DNA of 64,000 bases, from contig NZ_CP109190.1 in the NCBI RefSeq assembly GCF_041438805.1, positions 1,736,001 through 1,800,000 on the forward strand, given 5' to 3'. Origin of the DNA: Streptomyces sp. NBC_01707 (GTDB taxonomy: Bacteria; Actinomycetota; Actinomycetes; Streptomycetales; Streptomycetaceae). Below, in pieces: positions 43,184-52,178 of this stretch. A program made the translations under genes and the position numbers. Each line of letters opens with the position of its first letter. Within the stretch, counting starts at the first letter, position 1. The notes under the pieces are model-generated. The model searched no databases. It was not told the DNA's origin and was given only the letters and a program-made list of their open reading frames with translations.

Positions 43184-45160
43184 TCAGCTGCTCAGTGCGG
43201 TGATCGTCAGAGTGGCGCGGTAGCCACCCTTGGTGACGCTGTCCGGAATCTTCAGACCCAGGTCGGCGCCGAGCTTGGCCCCACCACGGGCGTGGCCCTG
43301 GTCGGCGTGAGCGAGGCCGCGCGAGACGGACAGGCCCTTACCGTTGTCGTCGTAGCCGGAGGCCACCGATTCGCCGCTGGTTGCGCCGGCGCCCTGGTCG
43401 AGGACGTACGGGCTCCAGCCGAGGTACGAGCCGGAGAACGTCTTGTCACCGTCCTTGAAGTCGCCCACGTCGGCCGAGATCGACCACGGCGCGAGCGAAC
43501 GGCGGCTGTCCGACACGGTGATCGGGTTGATCTTGCCGGAGGCCTCGAAGTGGTCACCGTTGCGCTCCTGCGCGGTGCCGAGGTCCACCAGGCCGTTGTA
43601 GCCGTCGATCGTCCAACCGAACTCGCCCGGGGCCGGGTTCGGCACGTTGACCTGGAGGTCCTGGCCGGTGCCGTGGTTCGGGTGCACCTGGAACTTGTCG
43701 ACGGTCGAGCCGACAGGCTGTCCGGTGGCGGTGTTGGTGCACGACATGCCCTGCTCGACCTCGGAGTTCGGGGCCGCGCAGGTGCCGCTGCGAATGTCCT
43801 CGACGACGAGCTTGTCGTTGCGCACCTCGACCTTGACGTAGGTGCGGACGTGCTCCTGGTTCTGGACCGAGTTGTACCAGTAGTTGTTCGGGTTCTGCGG
43901 GTCGGCACCGTTGCCGGCACCGCTGGTGCCGCTGCTGTCCGGCTTCGTGATGTCGTAGTACTTCGACCCCGAAGCGGAGTTCGCGGTCACGTAGATGACG
44001 CCACCGGGACCGGGGTACAGGTCGGCGGCGCCGGGCTTCTCGTCCGGGTTCGCCTTCTGGCCGTTCTTGATCTCGTAGCTGCGCGAGTAGCTGTGGTCGT
44101 GGCCCTGGAGGACCAGGTCGACACCGAGCTTGGAGAACGCATCCGAGAAGTCGACGCGGCGGACCTTGTTGTCGCCGTCCTTGGCGTGGGAGGCCGGCGA
44201 GTAGATCGCGTGGTGGTACGTGAGCACCTTCCACTTGGCCTCGGCGCCGTGCTGGTTGATGACGTCGGTCACGTACTTGATGTGCGCCGCGTCACCGCCG
44301 CCGCCCTGGGAGGTGGCATAGCTGTTGCTGTTGAGGTTGATGAACAGCACATCCTTGTAGATGTACCAGTAGTCACCGCCGGACGTGTTGGACGTCGGGT
44401 TGCCGTTCGAGTACAGCGGGGCCGAACGGTCCGTGTTCGGGGTGGTGAAGTGCTGCTCGTACGCCTTGCCGCCGACGTCGTGGTTTCCGATGGTGGGAGC
44501 CCACGGGTACTGGCGCAGCTTGTCGGGGGCCAGGAAGGAGTTCCACTGGGACTCGGTGTTGGCGGTCTCGACCTGGTCACCGCCCGACAGCAGCAGTTCG
44601 GCGTCGGGGTTGGCCGCGAGCGAGACGTCCACGGTGTCCTTCCAACCGGCCTGGTCCTGCGCCAGGTTGCCGGACGAGCCGATCTGCGGGTCGCCGAAGA
44701 ACAGGAAGTCGTAGTCGCCCTCGAAGTCCTGCGTCTTGAAGGAGTACGTCGAGGACCAGTTGCCCTCGGTGCCGACGCGGTAGGAGTACGCCGTGTGTTC
44801 CTTCAGGCCCGTGATCGTCGCGTGGCGGTTGAAGCCTCCACTGGTCGCGATGTTGACCGCGCCCGTGGCGTCGAAGTTGGCGGCGTCGGCCGGGAACTCG
44901 CCGTTGACGACCGCCGAGGTCGGGGCGACCTGGAGCTTCTGCGCGGTGTCGGCCGAGGAGTACCACGTCACGGTGCGCTGGGTCTCGTTGGCGCCCACGC
45001 CGAGGATGATCCCGGTGATCGCGGCCGGGTCCGCCGCGGCGGCGGGAGACGCCGTGCCGCTTCCGAGGGCTACGGCCAAGCCCAGGAATGCCGCTGTGGC
45101 CCCAGTGGCTGCGCGGCGCCGTACAGACCCGGGAGCCTGTCTCTTGGTGCTCGATTTCAT
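43184..45160 (-). CDS. Secreted FN3-metallophosphoesterase (purple acid phosphatase-like)
   Basis: A 658 aa secreted phosphoesterase. Signal peptide to about residue 43 (SPAAAA). A fibronectin-III/PAP N-terminal domain (ITGLKEHTAYSYRVGTEGNW) precedes the calcineurin-like catalytic domain with FFGDPQIG, LLSGGDQVE, TIGNHDVG, LTYHHAIYS and LQGHDHSYSR, giving all five metal-binding motifs. A C-terminal roughly 170-residue domain resembles a jelly-roll or Ig module and ends GYRATLTITALSS. It would release phosphate outside the cell. A GCACATATGTGC palindrome lies 21 nt upstream of the start. Confidence 0.88.
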   Translation of the reverse strand: MKSSTKRQAPGSVRRRAATGATAAFLGLAVALGSGTASPAAAADPAAITGIILGVGANETQRTVTWYSSADTAQKLQVAPTSAVVNGEFPADAANFDATGAVNIATSGGFNRHATITGLKEHTAYSYRVGTEGNWSSTYSFKTQDFEGDYDFLFFGDPQIGSSGNLAQDQAGWKDTVDVSLAANPDAELLLSGGDQVETANTESQWNSFLAPDKLRQYPWAPTIGNHDVGGKAYEQHFTTPNTDRSAPLYSNGNPTSNTSGGDYWYIYKDVLFINLNSNSYATSQGGGGDAAHIKYVTDVINQHGAEAKWKVLTYHHAIYSPASHAKDGDNKVRRVDFSDAFSKLGVDLVLQGHDHSYSRSYEIKNGQKANPDEKPGAADLYPGPGGVIYVTANSASGSKYYDITKPDSSGTSGAGNGADPQNPNNYWYNSVQNQEHVRTYVKVEVRNDKLVVEDIRSGTCAAPNSEVEQGMSCTNTATGQPVGSTVDKFQVHPNHGTGQDLQVNVPNPAPGEFGWTIDGYNGLVDLGTAQERNGDHFEASGKINPITVSDSRRSLAPWSISADVGDFKDGDKTFSGSYLGWSPYVLDQGAGATSGESVASGYDDNGKGLSVSRGLAHADQGHARGGAKLGADLGLKIPDSVTKGGYRATLTITALSS

Positions 45161-45180
45161 TGGTTTTCTGTTCCTCTAAC

Positions 45181-45192
45181 GCACATATGTGC
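45181..45192. promoter_or_regulatory. Perfect 12-bp palindrome upstream of the phosphoesterase
   Basis: GCACATATGTGC, 20 nt before the ATG of the metallophosphoesterase gene. It is AT-centred and symmetric, so it may bind a dimeric regulator. The PHO-box-like direct repeats were not recognised. Confidence 0.4.
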
Positions 45193-45287
45193 ACGGAATG
45201 GAGACACTTACGATTCCTTCACATGGTTAACCCGCGGCCAATGCCATCTCGGACTTGTCTGAACATCTCGCGGGACCTGAATCGGCC

Positions 45288-46496
45288 TCAGATCCCGAAC
45301 GTCCGTTGCACGAACCACACCAGCCCCATGGCTGCCACGGAGGCGGAGATCACGCCGGTCACCCAGAGGCCGGCCGTCGGCGCCCGGTGGCGCAGGACGA
45401 TCAGCAGCGGGAAAAGGGCGGCGATGATGGTCAACTGCACGGTCTCGATGCCGACGTTGAACACCAGCAAGGACCACAGCAGGGTCCATGACCACGCCTC
45501 GTCGATCCCCAGCGCGCCCGCGAAACCCAGGCCGTGCACGAGGCCGAAGCAGAACACGACCCCGAGGCGGGTCCAGCCCGCGCGGTCCAGGCTGAAGTGG
45601 CCGCGTCCCGCTGTCTCGAGGTCGGCCGCGTGGCTGCGGCGCCGCCAGAGCCGCCACAGGTGCCAGCCGGCGACCACGGCGATCGACAGCGCGATGACGG
45701 GCTCCACGATGTCGGCGGGTGCGTCGACCAGACCGAGCGCGGCGAGCATGAAGGTCACCGAGTGCGCCAAGGTGAAACTCGTTGCCACGAGCACGATCTC
45801 GCGCAGACGCCGTGACCCGGCGATGAGTGCCAGCAGGAACAGGATGTGGTCGACCCCGGTCAGCAGGTGCTCGCCGCCCAGGCGAAAGAACTCCCAGAAC
45901 CGCTCGTACCAGGCCTGACCGATCGAGAAGGACGGGTGAGCGGCGTCGAGTGCGGCACTGCCGGACCGGCCGTCGAGCTCGTACGTGACGATCGTCTTGG
46001 TGCCCTTGACGTACGTCTCGGCGTCGGGGAACAACCCGCTGCGCACCTGCAGATCGTCGCCCCGCTCGGAACACGCCCAGTCGAGCAGCAGACCGGCGTA
46101 CGGCACGCCCTCCTGCCGGCCGATCGTGAAGTCGCCGACCCGTCTCGGCGTGCATTTCGTGCCGTCCGAGGTCACCGAGAAGCGCTCGGTCACATATCTG
46201 GCGGCCGACTCCGCATGGGCGTTGAGCGCCGCGGACTGTTCTTCGGGGCCACCGGTTTCGAACGCGGCGTTTCCCGTCTCGAAGAGAGGGTCGTCGTCCT
46301 CGTAGTCGGCGGCGGATACGACGAAGAGGTCGTACTCGAGCCTCAGTTTCGTCCGTATATGGCCCTCGTGCCCCTCGGCGACGTCGACGTACGCGGTCGA
46401 CGTGAACCCGTGGGCGGACGCCGGCTGTCCGGCGGCGAGGAAAGCGATCACGGCCGCGGTGATCCCGACGATGGTGCGGCGGACCCGTTGTGACAT
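45288..46496 (-). CDS. HupE/UreJ family membrane protein
   Basis: A 402 aa protein. Signal peptide to about residue 28 (QPASAHG), then an extracellular domain to about 205 that starts HGFTSTAYVDV and contains two Cys pairs, then the HupE/UreJ membrane domain with GGEHLLTGVDHILFLLALIA, TSFTLAHSVTFMLAALG and FGLVHGLGFAGALG. The His/Asp-rich helices suggest metal (Ni/Co/Cu-type) movement, as for UreJ/HupE. AAGGAG lies 4 nt before the start. It heads a run with the phosphoesterase and the DUF916-like protein, 127 nt apart. Confidence 0.85.
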   Translation of the reverse strand: MSQRVRRTIVGITAAVIAFLAAGQPASAHGFTSTAYVDVAEGHEGHIRTKLRLEYDLFVVSAADYEDDDPLFETGNAAFETGGPEEQSAALNAHAESAARYVTERFSVTSDGTKCTPRRVGDFTIGRQEGVPYAGLLLDWACSERGDDLQVRSGLFPDAETYVKGTKTIVTYELDGRSGSAALDAAHPSFSIGQAWYERFWEFFRLGGEHLLTGVDHILFLLALIAGSRRLREIVLVATSFTLAHSVTFMLAALGLVDAPADIVEPVIALSIAVVAGWHLWRLWRRRSHAADLETAGRGHFSLDRAGWTRLGVVFCFGLVHGLGFAGALGIDEAWSWTLLWSLLVFNVGIETVQLTIIAALFPLLIVLRHRAPTAGLWVTGVISASVAAMGLVWFVQRTFGI

Positions 46497-46668
46497 GTTG
46501 CTCCTTCAGGTTGCCAGTGCACGGTGCGCGTCACGGGTGAACACGGCCCGGGCGGCCGGCGAACTGTGGAACAACAAACGCGATGGCGACACCTGAGGAG
46601 GAAGAAGACACCGACCGGGATAGCAGGATGTAGGCGCACCATCCGCCACCCCTCAAAGGACGATCGCC

Positions 46669-47352
46669 TTGTACTCCCTGCTTCGGGCCGCTGCCGCGCT
46701 GGCCGCGGCCGCCGCGCTGGTCACCGGATGCAGTTCCGGCGACGACTGGTCACGGCCGCACCCCGAGCCCACTGCCGTGGGCAAGCTCGGTCCGGGGTTC
46801 GTCGACCCCTCCTCCCCACCCGCCCCGGAGGGGACCGCCACACCGCGGCCCGGCTCCTGGACCAAGGTCCACCCGCCGAAGGACTACCGTGTGGTCCTGC
46901 TGACCTCGGGTGACGAGCGCCCGACGAAGAAGCTCGTGACCGCGGTCCAGGACTGGGCCGGGGACGAGCACGTCGACCTCAGAACGATGACCGCCGATGG
47001 TCCGTCCGACCTCGTACCCAGCATCACCAGGGCCCTTGAGATGGGCCCGGACCTCATCGTCAGCGCAGGCAACGACCTCGTCGACCCCCTCGCGGTGGTC
47101 ACCCCGAACCACCTGTCCCAGCAGTTCCTCGTCGTGGGCGCGGAGCTTGCCGAGCCCACCCACAACGTCACGGCGGTCGACTGGTCCGGTGCGTCGTTCC
47201 GTGGCGAGGGGCTCGGCATGTCCTCGACGTACGACCCCGGCTCGTTCTCCACCGAGCGCTGCGCGGCCGCCATCAGGGCAGGCGTCGCATCCGTGCTCAA
47301 CGACCTGACCGGGATCGTGATCTGGCTCGACAACCCCTCCGCCCCACGCTGA
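46669..47352 (+). CDS. Lipoprotein, possible substrate-binding-like (BMP-type) fragment
   Basis: A 227 aa lipoprotein. The TTG start follows AAAGGA by 8 nt; the signal ALAAAAALVTGC gives Cys21. After a Pro-rich linker comes a Rossmann-like domain with YRVVLLTSGDERPTKKLVTA, MGPDLIVSAGNDLVDPLAVV and QFLVVGAELAEPTHNVTAVD, the order found in BMP-family/periplasmic-binding lobes. It ends early for a full two-lobe binding protein. The function is not known. Confidence 0.72.
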   Translation: MYSLLRAAAALAAAAALVTGCSSGDDWSRPHPEPTAVGKLGPGFVDPSSPPAPEGTATPRPGSWTKVHPPKDYRVVLLTSGDERPTKKLVTAVQDWAGDEHVDLRTMTADGPSDLVPSITRALEMGPDLIVSAGNDLVDPLAVVTPNHLSQQFLVVGAELAEPTHNVTAVDWSGASFRGEGLGMSSTYDPGSFSTERCAAAIRAGVASVLNDLTGIVIWLDNPSAPR

Positions 47353-47433
47353 GAGCCTCGGACTGCTGCGAAAGCGCCGGTCGAACCCGCTCCCGCTCCT
47401 TGGCTGTGGACGTACGAGCTCAGCACTGGTGGG

Positions 47434-47761
47434 TCAGGAGAGAGCCGCGCCGCGGTCGGGAAGCAGTGCGAGCTCACTGTTTCGGCCGGCCCGTCGTTCC
47501 GCAGTGCCCGGCGGGTTCCTCGGCTTGTCACCCTTGTCGAACGACAGCAGGAAAAGCCAGACGAGGGCGAGGAGCCGACGGCAGTCCGCCAGTCGAACGG
47601 ATTCAGTTGCTGTCAGCTCGAATTGCTCCAGAAAGGTCTCGACGTCGAGCGGCACCCAGCTGGCCACGTGTTCGGTGATCTACGCCACCTCAAAGGCCCG
47701 ATCGCTGACGCCCGAGTCCTCGAAATCGTCGATGCGCACCTCGAAGGGTTGTGCCACGCAT
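47434..47761 (-). pseudogene. Decayed small gene of unknown family
   Basis: Starting near the ATG at 47761, the reading moves after a frameshift near 47745 to PFEVRIDDFEDSGVSDRAFE, meets an in-frame TAG near 47681-47683, then continues ITEHVASWVPLDVETFLEQF and ELTATESVRLADCRRLLALV to a stop at 47434. The two parts read as one protein broken twice. No family was recognised. Confidence 0.45.
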
Positions 47762-47871
47762 GTAGGTGACGAGCCAGCGGCGTTCCGTTCGTCGTGGCTG
47801 CGGTGCCCGGTACCGTTGAGGGCTGTGTGGGCCGCGCCTGTCGCAGCTCACCCACACCACGGACGCTCAGC

Positions 47872-48837
47872 TCAGCGCACGCGTCCGCGCGGCTTCAGCG
47901 CCACCGGCGGCAGTTCGGGGGCGGCCAGCCGGTCGCCGTCATAGCCCTTCACCTCGCCGAAGCGGGAGCTCTCCATCCAGCCCCTCCGGGCCTCCTCGAT
48001 TTCCTCATGGGAACGCCCGATGAAGTTCCACCACATGACGATCTCTTCCTCGAACGGCTCGCCACCCAGGAGCATGAGGCCGGCGTCGGAGGAGGCGCGG
48101 AGGGGGAGTTCGCTGCGGCCGCAGCCGAGGTAGAGCATCGATCCGGGCTCCAGCGGCACACCGTCGACCTCGGCCTCGCCGGACATCGACAGCACTGCGT
48201 ACTCGAAGTCGGGCTCGAGCGGCAGTCGCGCCTCGGCGCCGCTCGCCAGGGCGACGTCTGCGCCGACGATCGGGGTGTAGGCCGTGCCCGGTGACACGGC
48301 GCCGTCGAGTTCGCCGAGGATCACCGTGGCGGTGAGGCCGGGGGCGGTGACGGTGGGCAACTCGGTGTGGTGCTGGAAGTGCGGCTCGACCTGCCGGTGC
48401 GCGTCGGGCAGGGCCACCCAGAGCTGGGCGCCGTGCAGAAGACGGGCGTGCGACTTCGGGCTCTCCTCGGAGTGGCTGATCGCCCGGCCGGAGGTCATCA
48501 GCCCCAGTTCGCGCGGGCGGACCGTCTGCAGACTGCCCAGGCTGTCGCGGTGCAGCACCTCGCCCTCATGGAGCCAACTGACCGTCTGCAGACCCATGTG
48601 GGGGTGCGGCGGGACCTGCATCCCGGGCTCGTCGGCGATGTCGTCGGGGCCGTAGTGATCCACGAAGGCCCAGGCGCCGACCATCCGCCGGCCGAGATTG
48701 GGCAGCAGCCGGCGGACCTCGGTGGACTCGCCGAGCTGGACGTGGCGCGGGGCGAGAAGTTCGCGTACCGGCTCGGCGACGACGAAACCCCGCCCTCCGC
48801 AGACGGAGAGTGCGGCCTGGCGATCGAGATTGCTCAT
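47872..48837 (-). CDS. Pirin family protein
   Basis: A 321 aa bicupin. The N-terminal cupin has MVGAWAFVDHYGPDD and PPHPHMGLQTVSWLHEGEV, whose His residues bind iron; the usual HPHRGFET is changed to HPHMGLQT. The C-terminal cupin contains FEYAVLSMSGEAEVDGVPLE and GEPFEEEIVMWWNFIGRS. Bacterial pirins bind Fe(II) and include quercetinases; the role here is not known. The ATG at 48837 starts the family region. It is divergent from the TPR gene. Confidence 0.9.
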   Translation of the reverse strand: MSNLDRQAALSVCGGRGFVVAEPVRELLAPRHVQLGESTEVRRLLPNLGRRMVGAWAFVDHYGPDDIADEPGMQVPPHPHMGLQTVSWLHEGEVLHRDSLGSLQTVRPRELGLMTSGRAISHSEESPKSHARLLHGAQLWVALPDAHRQVEPHFQHHTELPTVTAPGLTATVILGELDGAVSPGTAYTPIVGADVALASGAEARLPLEPDFEYAVLSMSGEAEVDGVPLEPGSMLYLGCGRSELPLRASSDAGLMLLGGEPFEEEIVMWWNFIGRSHEEIEEARRGWMESSRFGEVKGYDGDRLAAPELPPVALKPRGRVR

Positions 48838-49003
48838 GGCGCTCAACCTATTCCCGTGCGGGCGTGGGCGGTCGATACCCACGCCAAGATTTTAGTGGAA
48901 TGTTCAACCATTATGCTCTGTTGTCACCGGTGAACGAACGGCTGGGCGCACGAGTGGACGCCCGACCGGCAGGATCCGGGAAAGCCGCGACGGAGGAGGA
49001 CAA

Positions 49004-49360
49004 GTGAACGACAGCTACTTCGAGTTCGGTACGCCGGCCGACCGCTGGGACCGCGCCCGGATGTTCTTCGAGGCGAAGGAGTATCTCACCGCGGCCCGGA
49101 TCCTGGGCGGGCTGGTCGAGGAGGCGCCGGAGCAGGTCGCCCCGCGGCTGCTGCTGGCCCGCGCCTATTACCACTCGGCCCGGCTCGGCAAGGCCGAGAC
49201 GGAGCTGCGGGCCGTGCTGGAGCGCGACCCCGTGGAGCACTACGCACGGCTGATGCTCGGTCGCACGCTGGAGCGGCAGGGACGGCAGGCCGAGGCGACG
49301 CCGCATCTGCGGATGGCGGCGGCGATGTCCGGGGACTTCGAGGACGACGCGGACGTCTGA
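49004..49360 (+). CDS. Small tetratricopeptide-repeat protein
   Basis: A 118 aa all-helical protein with about two and a half TPR repeats: RMFFEAKEYLTAARILGGLV, PRLLLARAYYHSARLGKAET and YARLMLGRTLERQGRQAEAT. It is probably a protein-protein adaptor. The GTG start follows GGAGGA by 5 nt. The 166-nt upstream gap to the divergent pirin has an AT-rich part near 48890-48925 that likely carries the promoters. Confidence 0.83.
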   Translation: MNDSYFEFGTPADRWDRARMFFEAKEYLTAARILGGLVEEAPEQVAPRLLLARAYYHSARLGKAETELRAVLERDPVEHYARLMLGRTLERQGRQAEATPHLRMAAAMSGDFEDDADV

Positions 49361-49403
49361 GGTGGCGCGCCGTCGGGCGCGCTGCGGGCCTGTTCAAAAG
49401 GGA

Positions 49404-49444
49404 GCCGACCGCGCGCCGTCGGGGGCCCGGCGCAGCCGGTCGGC
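49404..49444. terminator. Hairpin between TPR and TetR genes
   Basis: Outer arms GCCGACCG and CGGTCGGC with inner GCGCCG/CGGCGC, 44 nt after the TPR stop, between convergent genes. Confidence 0.5.
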
Positions 49445-49481
49445 TACCGGCCATCGGCATCATGCCTCAGGGTTCGGTGCC

Positions 49482-50225
49482 TCAGCCGGAGCGATCGGTT
49501 TCCGCGTCGTCCGCGGTCCGGCTTCCCGCAGCATTCGATACGCGGCCCAGCCATTCGGCCATCAGGGCCGATTCGGCCTTGCTGAGTCCGGCGCCAGGAG
49601 AACCGTGCAGCAGCGCCCGCAGCCGGTTGGCCGCGGAGGGGATCTGCGCCTCTCCCACGTCGTCCGGCTCGCTGCCGCTCGCTTCCGGTACGAACACGGC
49701 CGCGTGCACCGCGTCGCGCACCCGTACGGACGTGCCGTCGTCGGTGAAGGTCGCCGGGCGGGCGACCAGCATCAGCGCGACGCCGACATTGGCAGACATG
49801 ATCATCTGGGCGGCCGGCTCGGGCGCGATCCGCAGCTTGCCCTGTGCTGCGGCCCGCTCCAGGTCCCTGGTGAGGATCCGATGCGATTCGAGCGCCGCGG
49901 CCGGCGGGGTGCGCATGGCGGGGGAATTCATCAGTCGGTACAGGTTCCGATTGCGCAGGGCGAACTCGACATGGCTGTCCCAGCCGTCGCGCAGGTCCTG
50001 GACGGGGTCCGCGGTGTCGCCGTGCTCCCGCTTCGTCGCCAGGTAGGCATCGAAGCCGTGATCGACGACGGCCGACAGCAGTCCTTCCTTGTCGCCGAAG
50101 TGCCGGTAGAGGGCCGGGGCTCCCACCTGTGCGGCCTCGCACACGGCCCGGGTGGAGATGCCACCGTCCGGCGATTTCGCGACCAGGTCGGCCGCCACTT
50201 CCAGGATGCGTGCCCGAGTACTCAT
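49482..50225 (-). CDS. TetR family transcriptional regulator
   Basis: A 247 aa regulator. The DNA-binding domain is STRARILEVAADLVAKSPDG, then ISTRAVCEAAQVGAPALYRHFGDKEGLLSAV (quoted across the helix-turn-helix). A TetR_C-type ligand domain follows with LRDGWDSHVEFALRNRNLYR. It is 34 nt downstream of an SDR gene on the same strand, and a second SDR gene precedes that, so the three may form one unit regulated by this protein. Confidence 0.9.
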   Translation of the reverse strand: MSTRARILEVAADLVAKSPDGGISTRAVCEAAQVGAPALYRHFGDKEGLLSAVVDHGFDAYLATKREHGDTADPVQDLRDGWDSHVEFALRNRNLYRLMNSPAMRTPPAAALESHRILTRDLERAAAQGKLRIAPEPAAQMIMSANVGVALMLVARPATFTDDGTSVRVRDAVHAAVFVPEASGSEPDDVGEAQIPSAANRLRALLHGSPGAGLSKAESALMAEWLGRVSNAAGSRTADDAETDRSG

Positions 50226-50259
50226 CGAACGGACGCTATCAAGGGAGAGCGCGCGGAGG

Positions 50260-51156
50260 TCAGCGCGCTGCATGGGGAACCAGCAGGTCGCCGAGGCCGA
50301 TGCGGGTGAGGAACTCGGAGCGGATCCGGTCGGCAACGGCGCTGACCGTTTCGCTGCCGTCGTCGACGGGGTCGATGTGGACCCTGAAGGGGCGTTTGCC
50401 GTGTTCCGTCCCGACCACCCGGACGATGGCGTCGGCGACCTGGGAGACATCGGCGTCGGCGGGTGCGAGGGCGGCCAGACGCTGGGAGACCTGGTCCATC
50501 ATCCCCGCGTAGCGCTCTTCGTACGCCGGGACGACGGTCAGGTCGGCGGGATGGCCGCCGGTGACGAAGTGGTCGGTGCCGGACGTGAAGGAGCCGGGGA
50601 CGACGATGGTGGTCTCGATGTTGAATCGGGCCAGCTCGGCGGCGTACGAGACGGCGAGCGCGTCCATGGCGGACTTGGCCGCGAAGTACGGGGCGAGATA
50701 GGGCGGGGTGCCTCCCCTGGTGGACGTGGACCCCACCCATACGACCAGTCCGTGCTCCTGGGCGCGCAGGTGCGGGAGGGCGGCCCGGTTGACGCGTTGG
50801 GTGCCGAGCACATTGGTGTCGTAGACCGCCGCGAGCTCCTCGGGCGTGAACGCTTCGGTGGGGCCGGTGACCATGTGTCCGGCGTTGTGGATGATCACGT
50901 CCAGGCGGCCGACGTCGGCGAGGACGGCGGCGACGGCGGCGTCCGCCGACTCCTGGGACAGCACGTCGAGTTCGACGGTACGCAGGTCCACCTGGTGCTC
51001 GGCGGCGTAAGCCGCCGCCTCGGCCACCCGTGCGGCGTTGCGTGTCCTGGTGTCGCGCATGGCTGCGTAGACGGTGTGGCCCTCGCGAGCCAGGGCCCGG
51101 GCGGCCAGGGCGCCGAAGCCGGACCCCGCGCCGGTGATGACGATGGTCTTGCTCAT
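50260..51156 (-). CDS. SDR family oxidoreductase
   Basis: A 298 aa classical-type SDR. The cofactor motif TGAGSGFG is at 8-15, the NAG motif is in VIIHNAGHMVTG, and the catalytic Ser, Tyr and Lys are in WVGSTSTRGGTPPYLAPYFAAKSAM (Y and K four apart, quoted in part). It is longer at the C-terminus than the usual 250 residues, as in SDRs for large hydrophobic substrates. It is followed closely by the tetR gene. The substrate is unknown. Confidence 0.88.
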   Translation of the reverse strand: MSKTIVITGAGSGFGALAARALAREGHTVYAAMRDTRTRNAARVAEAAAYAAEHQVDLRTVELDVLSQESADAAVAAVLADVGRLDVIIHNAGHMVTGPTEAFTPEELAAVYDTNVLGTQRVNRAALPHLRAQEHGLVVWVGSTSTRGGTPPYLAPYFAAKSAMDALAVSYAAELARFNIETTIVVPGSFTSGTDHFVTGGHPADLTVVPAYEERYAGMMDQVSQRLAALAPADADVSQVADAIVRVVGTEHGKRPFRVHIDPVDDGSETVSAVADRIRSEFLTRIGLGDLLVPHAAR

Positions 51157-51247
51157 GACTCGGTCCTCTCGGTCGGTGGAGTAGAGGAAGAAGAGAAGGA
51201 AGGGGTGACGCGGTCCTGGGAGCGGCCTGCTGCTGCAGCGAGCGGAG

Positions 51248-51997
51248 TCACACGATGCCGCCGTTGGCGCGCACGACCTGGCCGTTGACCCAGCGGGCGG
51301 GACCGGCGAGGAAGGCGACGACCTCCGCGATGTCCTGCGGAGTCCCGAGGCGCTCCAGCGGCGCCTGGCCGGCGAGCTTCCCGATGGTCGCCTCGTCCTT
51401 GCCGTCCAGGAAGAGAGCGGTGGCGGTCGGCCCGGGGGCCACGGCGTTGACCGTGATGTCCCTGCCGCGCAGTTCGCGGGCCAGGATCAGGGTCATGGCC
51501 TCGACCGCGCCCTTGGTGGCGGCGTAGGCGGTGTAGCCGGGAAGGGCCAGCGCCAGGACGGAGCTGGAGAAGTTGATGATCGCTCCGCCGCCGCGCAGGC
51601 GGCGGGCCGCCTGCTGGTCGACGACGAAGGTGCCGCGGATGTTGGTCCGGTGCATCCGGTCCAGGGCGTCCAGATCCATGTCGACGAGTGGTGCGAGCGT
51701 CATGGCGCCCGCGGCGTGGACGACGACGTCGACTCCGCCGAAGATCTCCTCTGCCGCATCGAAGAGCGCAGCCACCGCGACCTCGTCGGCGACGTCCGCC
51801 CGGTGGGCGATCGCCTCGCCACCTGCGGCGGCAATCGCCGCGACGGCGACCTCGGCCTCGGTCCGGTTGCCCGCGTAGTTGATGACGACGGCGAATCCGT
51901 CGGCAGCCAGGCGCTCGGCGCTCTCCCGGCCGATTCCCCTGGATCCTCCGGTGACGACCGCGACCCGGCGTGCAGTGGTGGTGGTCTGCTCAGTCAA
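51248..51997 (-). CDS. SDR family oxidoreductase
   Basis: A 249 aa classical SDR. The motif TGGSRGIG is at 16-23, HAAG at 94-97, Ser144-146 and Tyr158/Lys162 (YAATK). The end EVVAFLAGPARWVNGQVVRA is typical. The TTG at 51997 is chosen because GGGAG lies upstream and the longer frame to 52108 is not family-like. It is 91 nt upstream of the second SDR gene on the same strand, and a palindrome lies 71 nt upstream of its start. Confidence 0.87.
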   Translation of the reverse strand: MTEQTTTTARRVAVVTGGSRGIGRESAERLAADGFAVVINYAGNRTEAEVAVAAIAAAGGEAIAHRADVADEVAVAALFDAAEEIFGGVDVVVHAAGAMTLAPLVDMDLDALDRMHRTNIRGTFVVDQQAARRLRGGGAIINFSSSVLALALPGYTAYAATKGAVEAMTLILARELRGRDITVNAVAPGPTATALFLDGKDEATIGKLAGQAPLERLGTPQDIAEVVAFLAGPARWVNGQVVRANGGIV

Positions 51998-52067
51998 GGC
52001 GTTGCTCCCGCTTCGAAGGGTGCGGTGGTGTCCGCTTCCCGATGGAAAGAACGCTAACACCAATCGA

Positions 52068-52080
52068 GTAGCGTCGCTAC
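52068..52080. promoter_or_regulatory. Palindrome GTAGCG-T-CGCTAC, likely TetR operator
   Basis: Perfect 6-bp arms with one central base. A related GTAGC ... GCTAC pair (52090-52094 and 52110-52114) follows at once. They lie between the SDR-SDR-tetR run and the divergent GNAT gene and fit a dimeric TetR-type regulator. Confidence 0.6.
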
Positions 52081-52178
52081 CCTCTCTTCGTAGCAACGTT
52101 ACGTACATCGCTACCTACTCCTCGGTCGGTCAAAATTCCGATGCGTCGAGGCTTGCCGCCGTGATATTCCGGCGAGTC

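Noticed and set aside
42974..45262. 762-codon plus-strand frame
   Set aside because: Val/Arg/Gly-rich antisense of the metallophosphoesterase, which has complete catalytic motifs.
49404..49444. Attachment site or IS end suggested by repeated GCGCGCCGTCGG
   Set aside because: Better explained as a terminator stem between convergent genes; no element boundaries seen.
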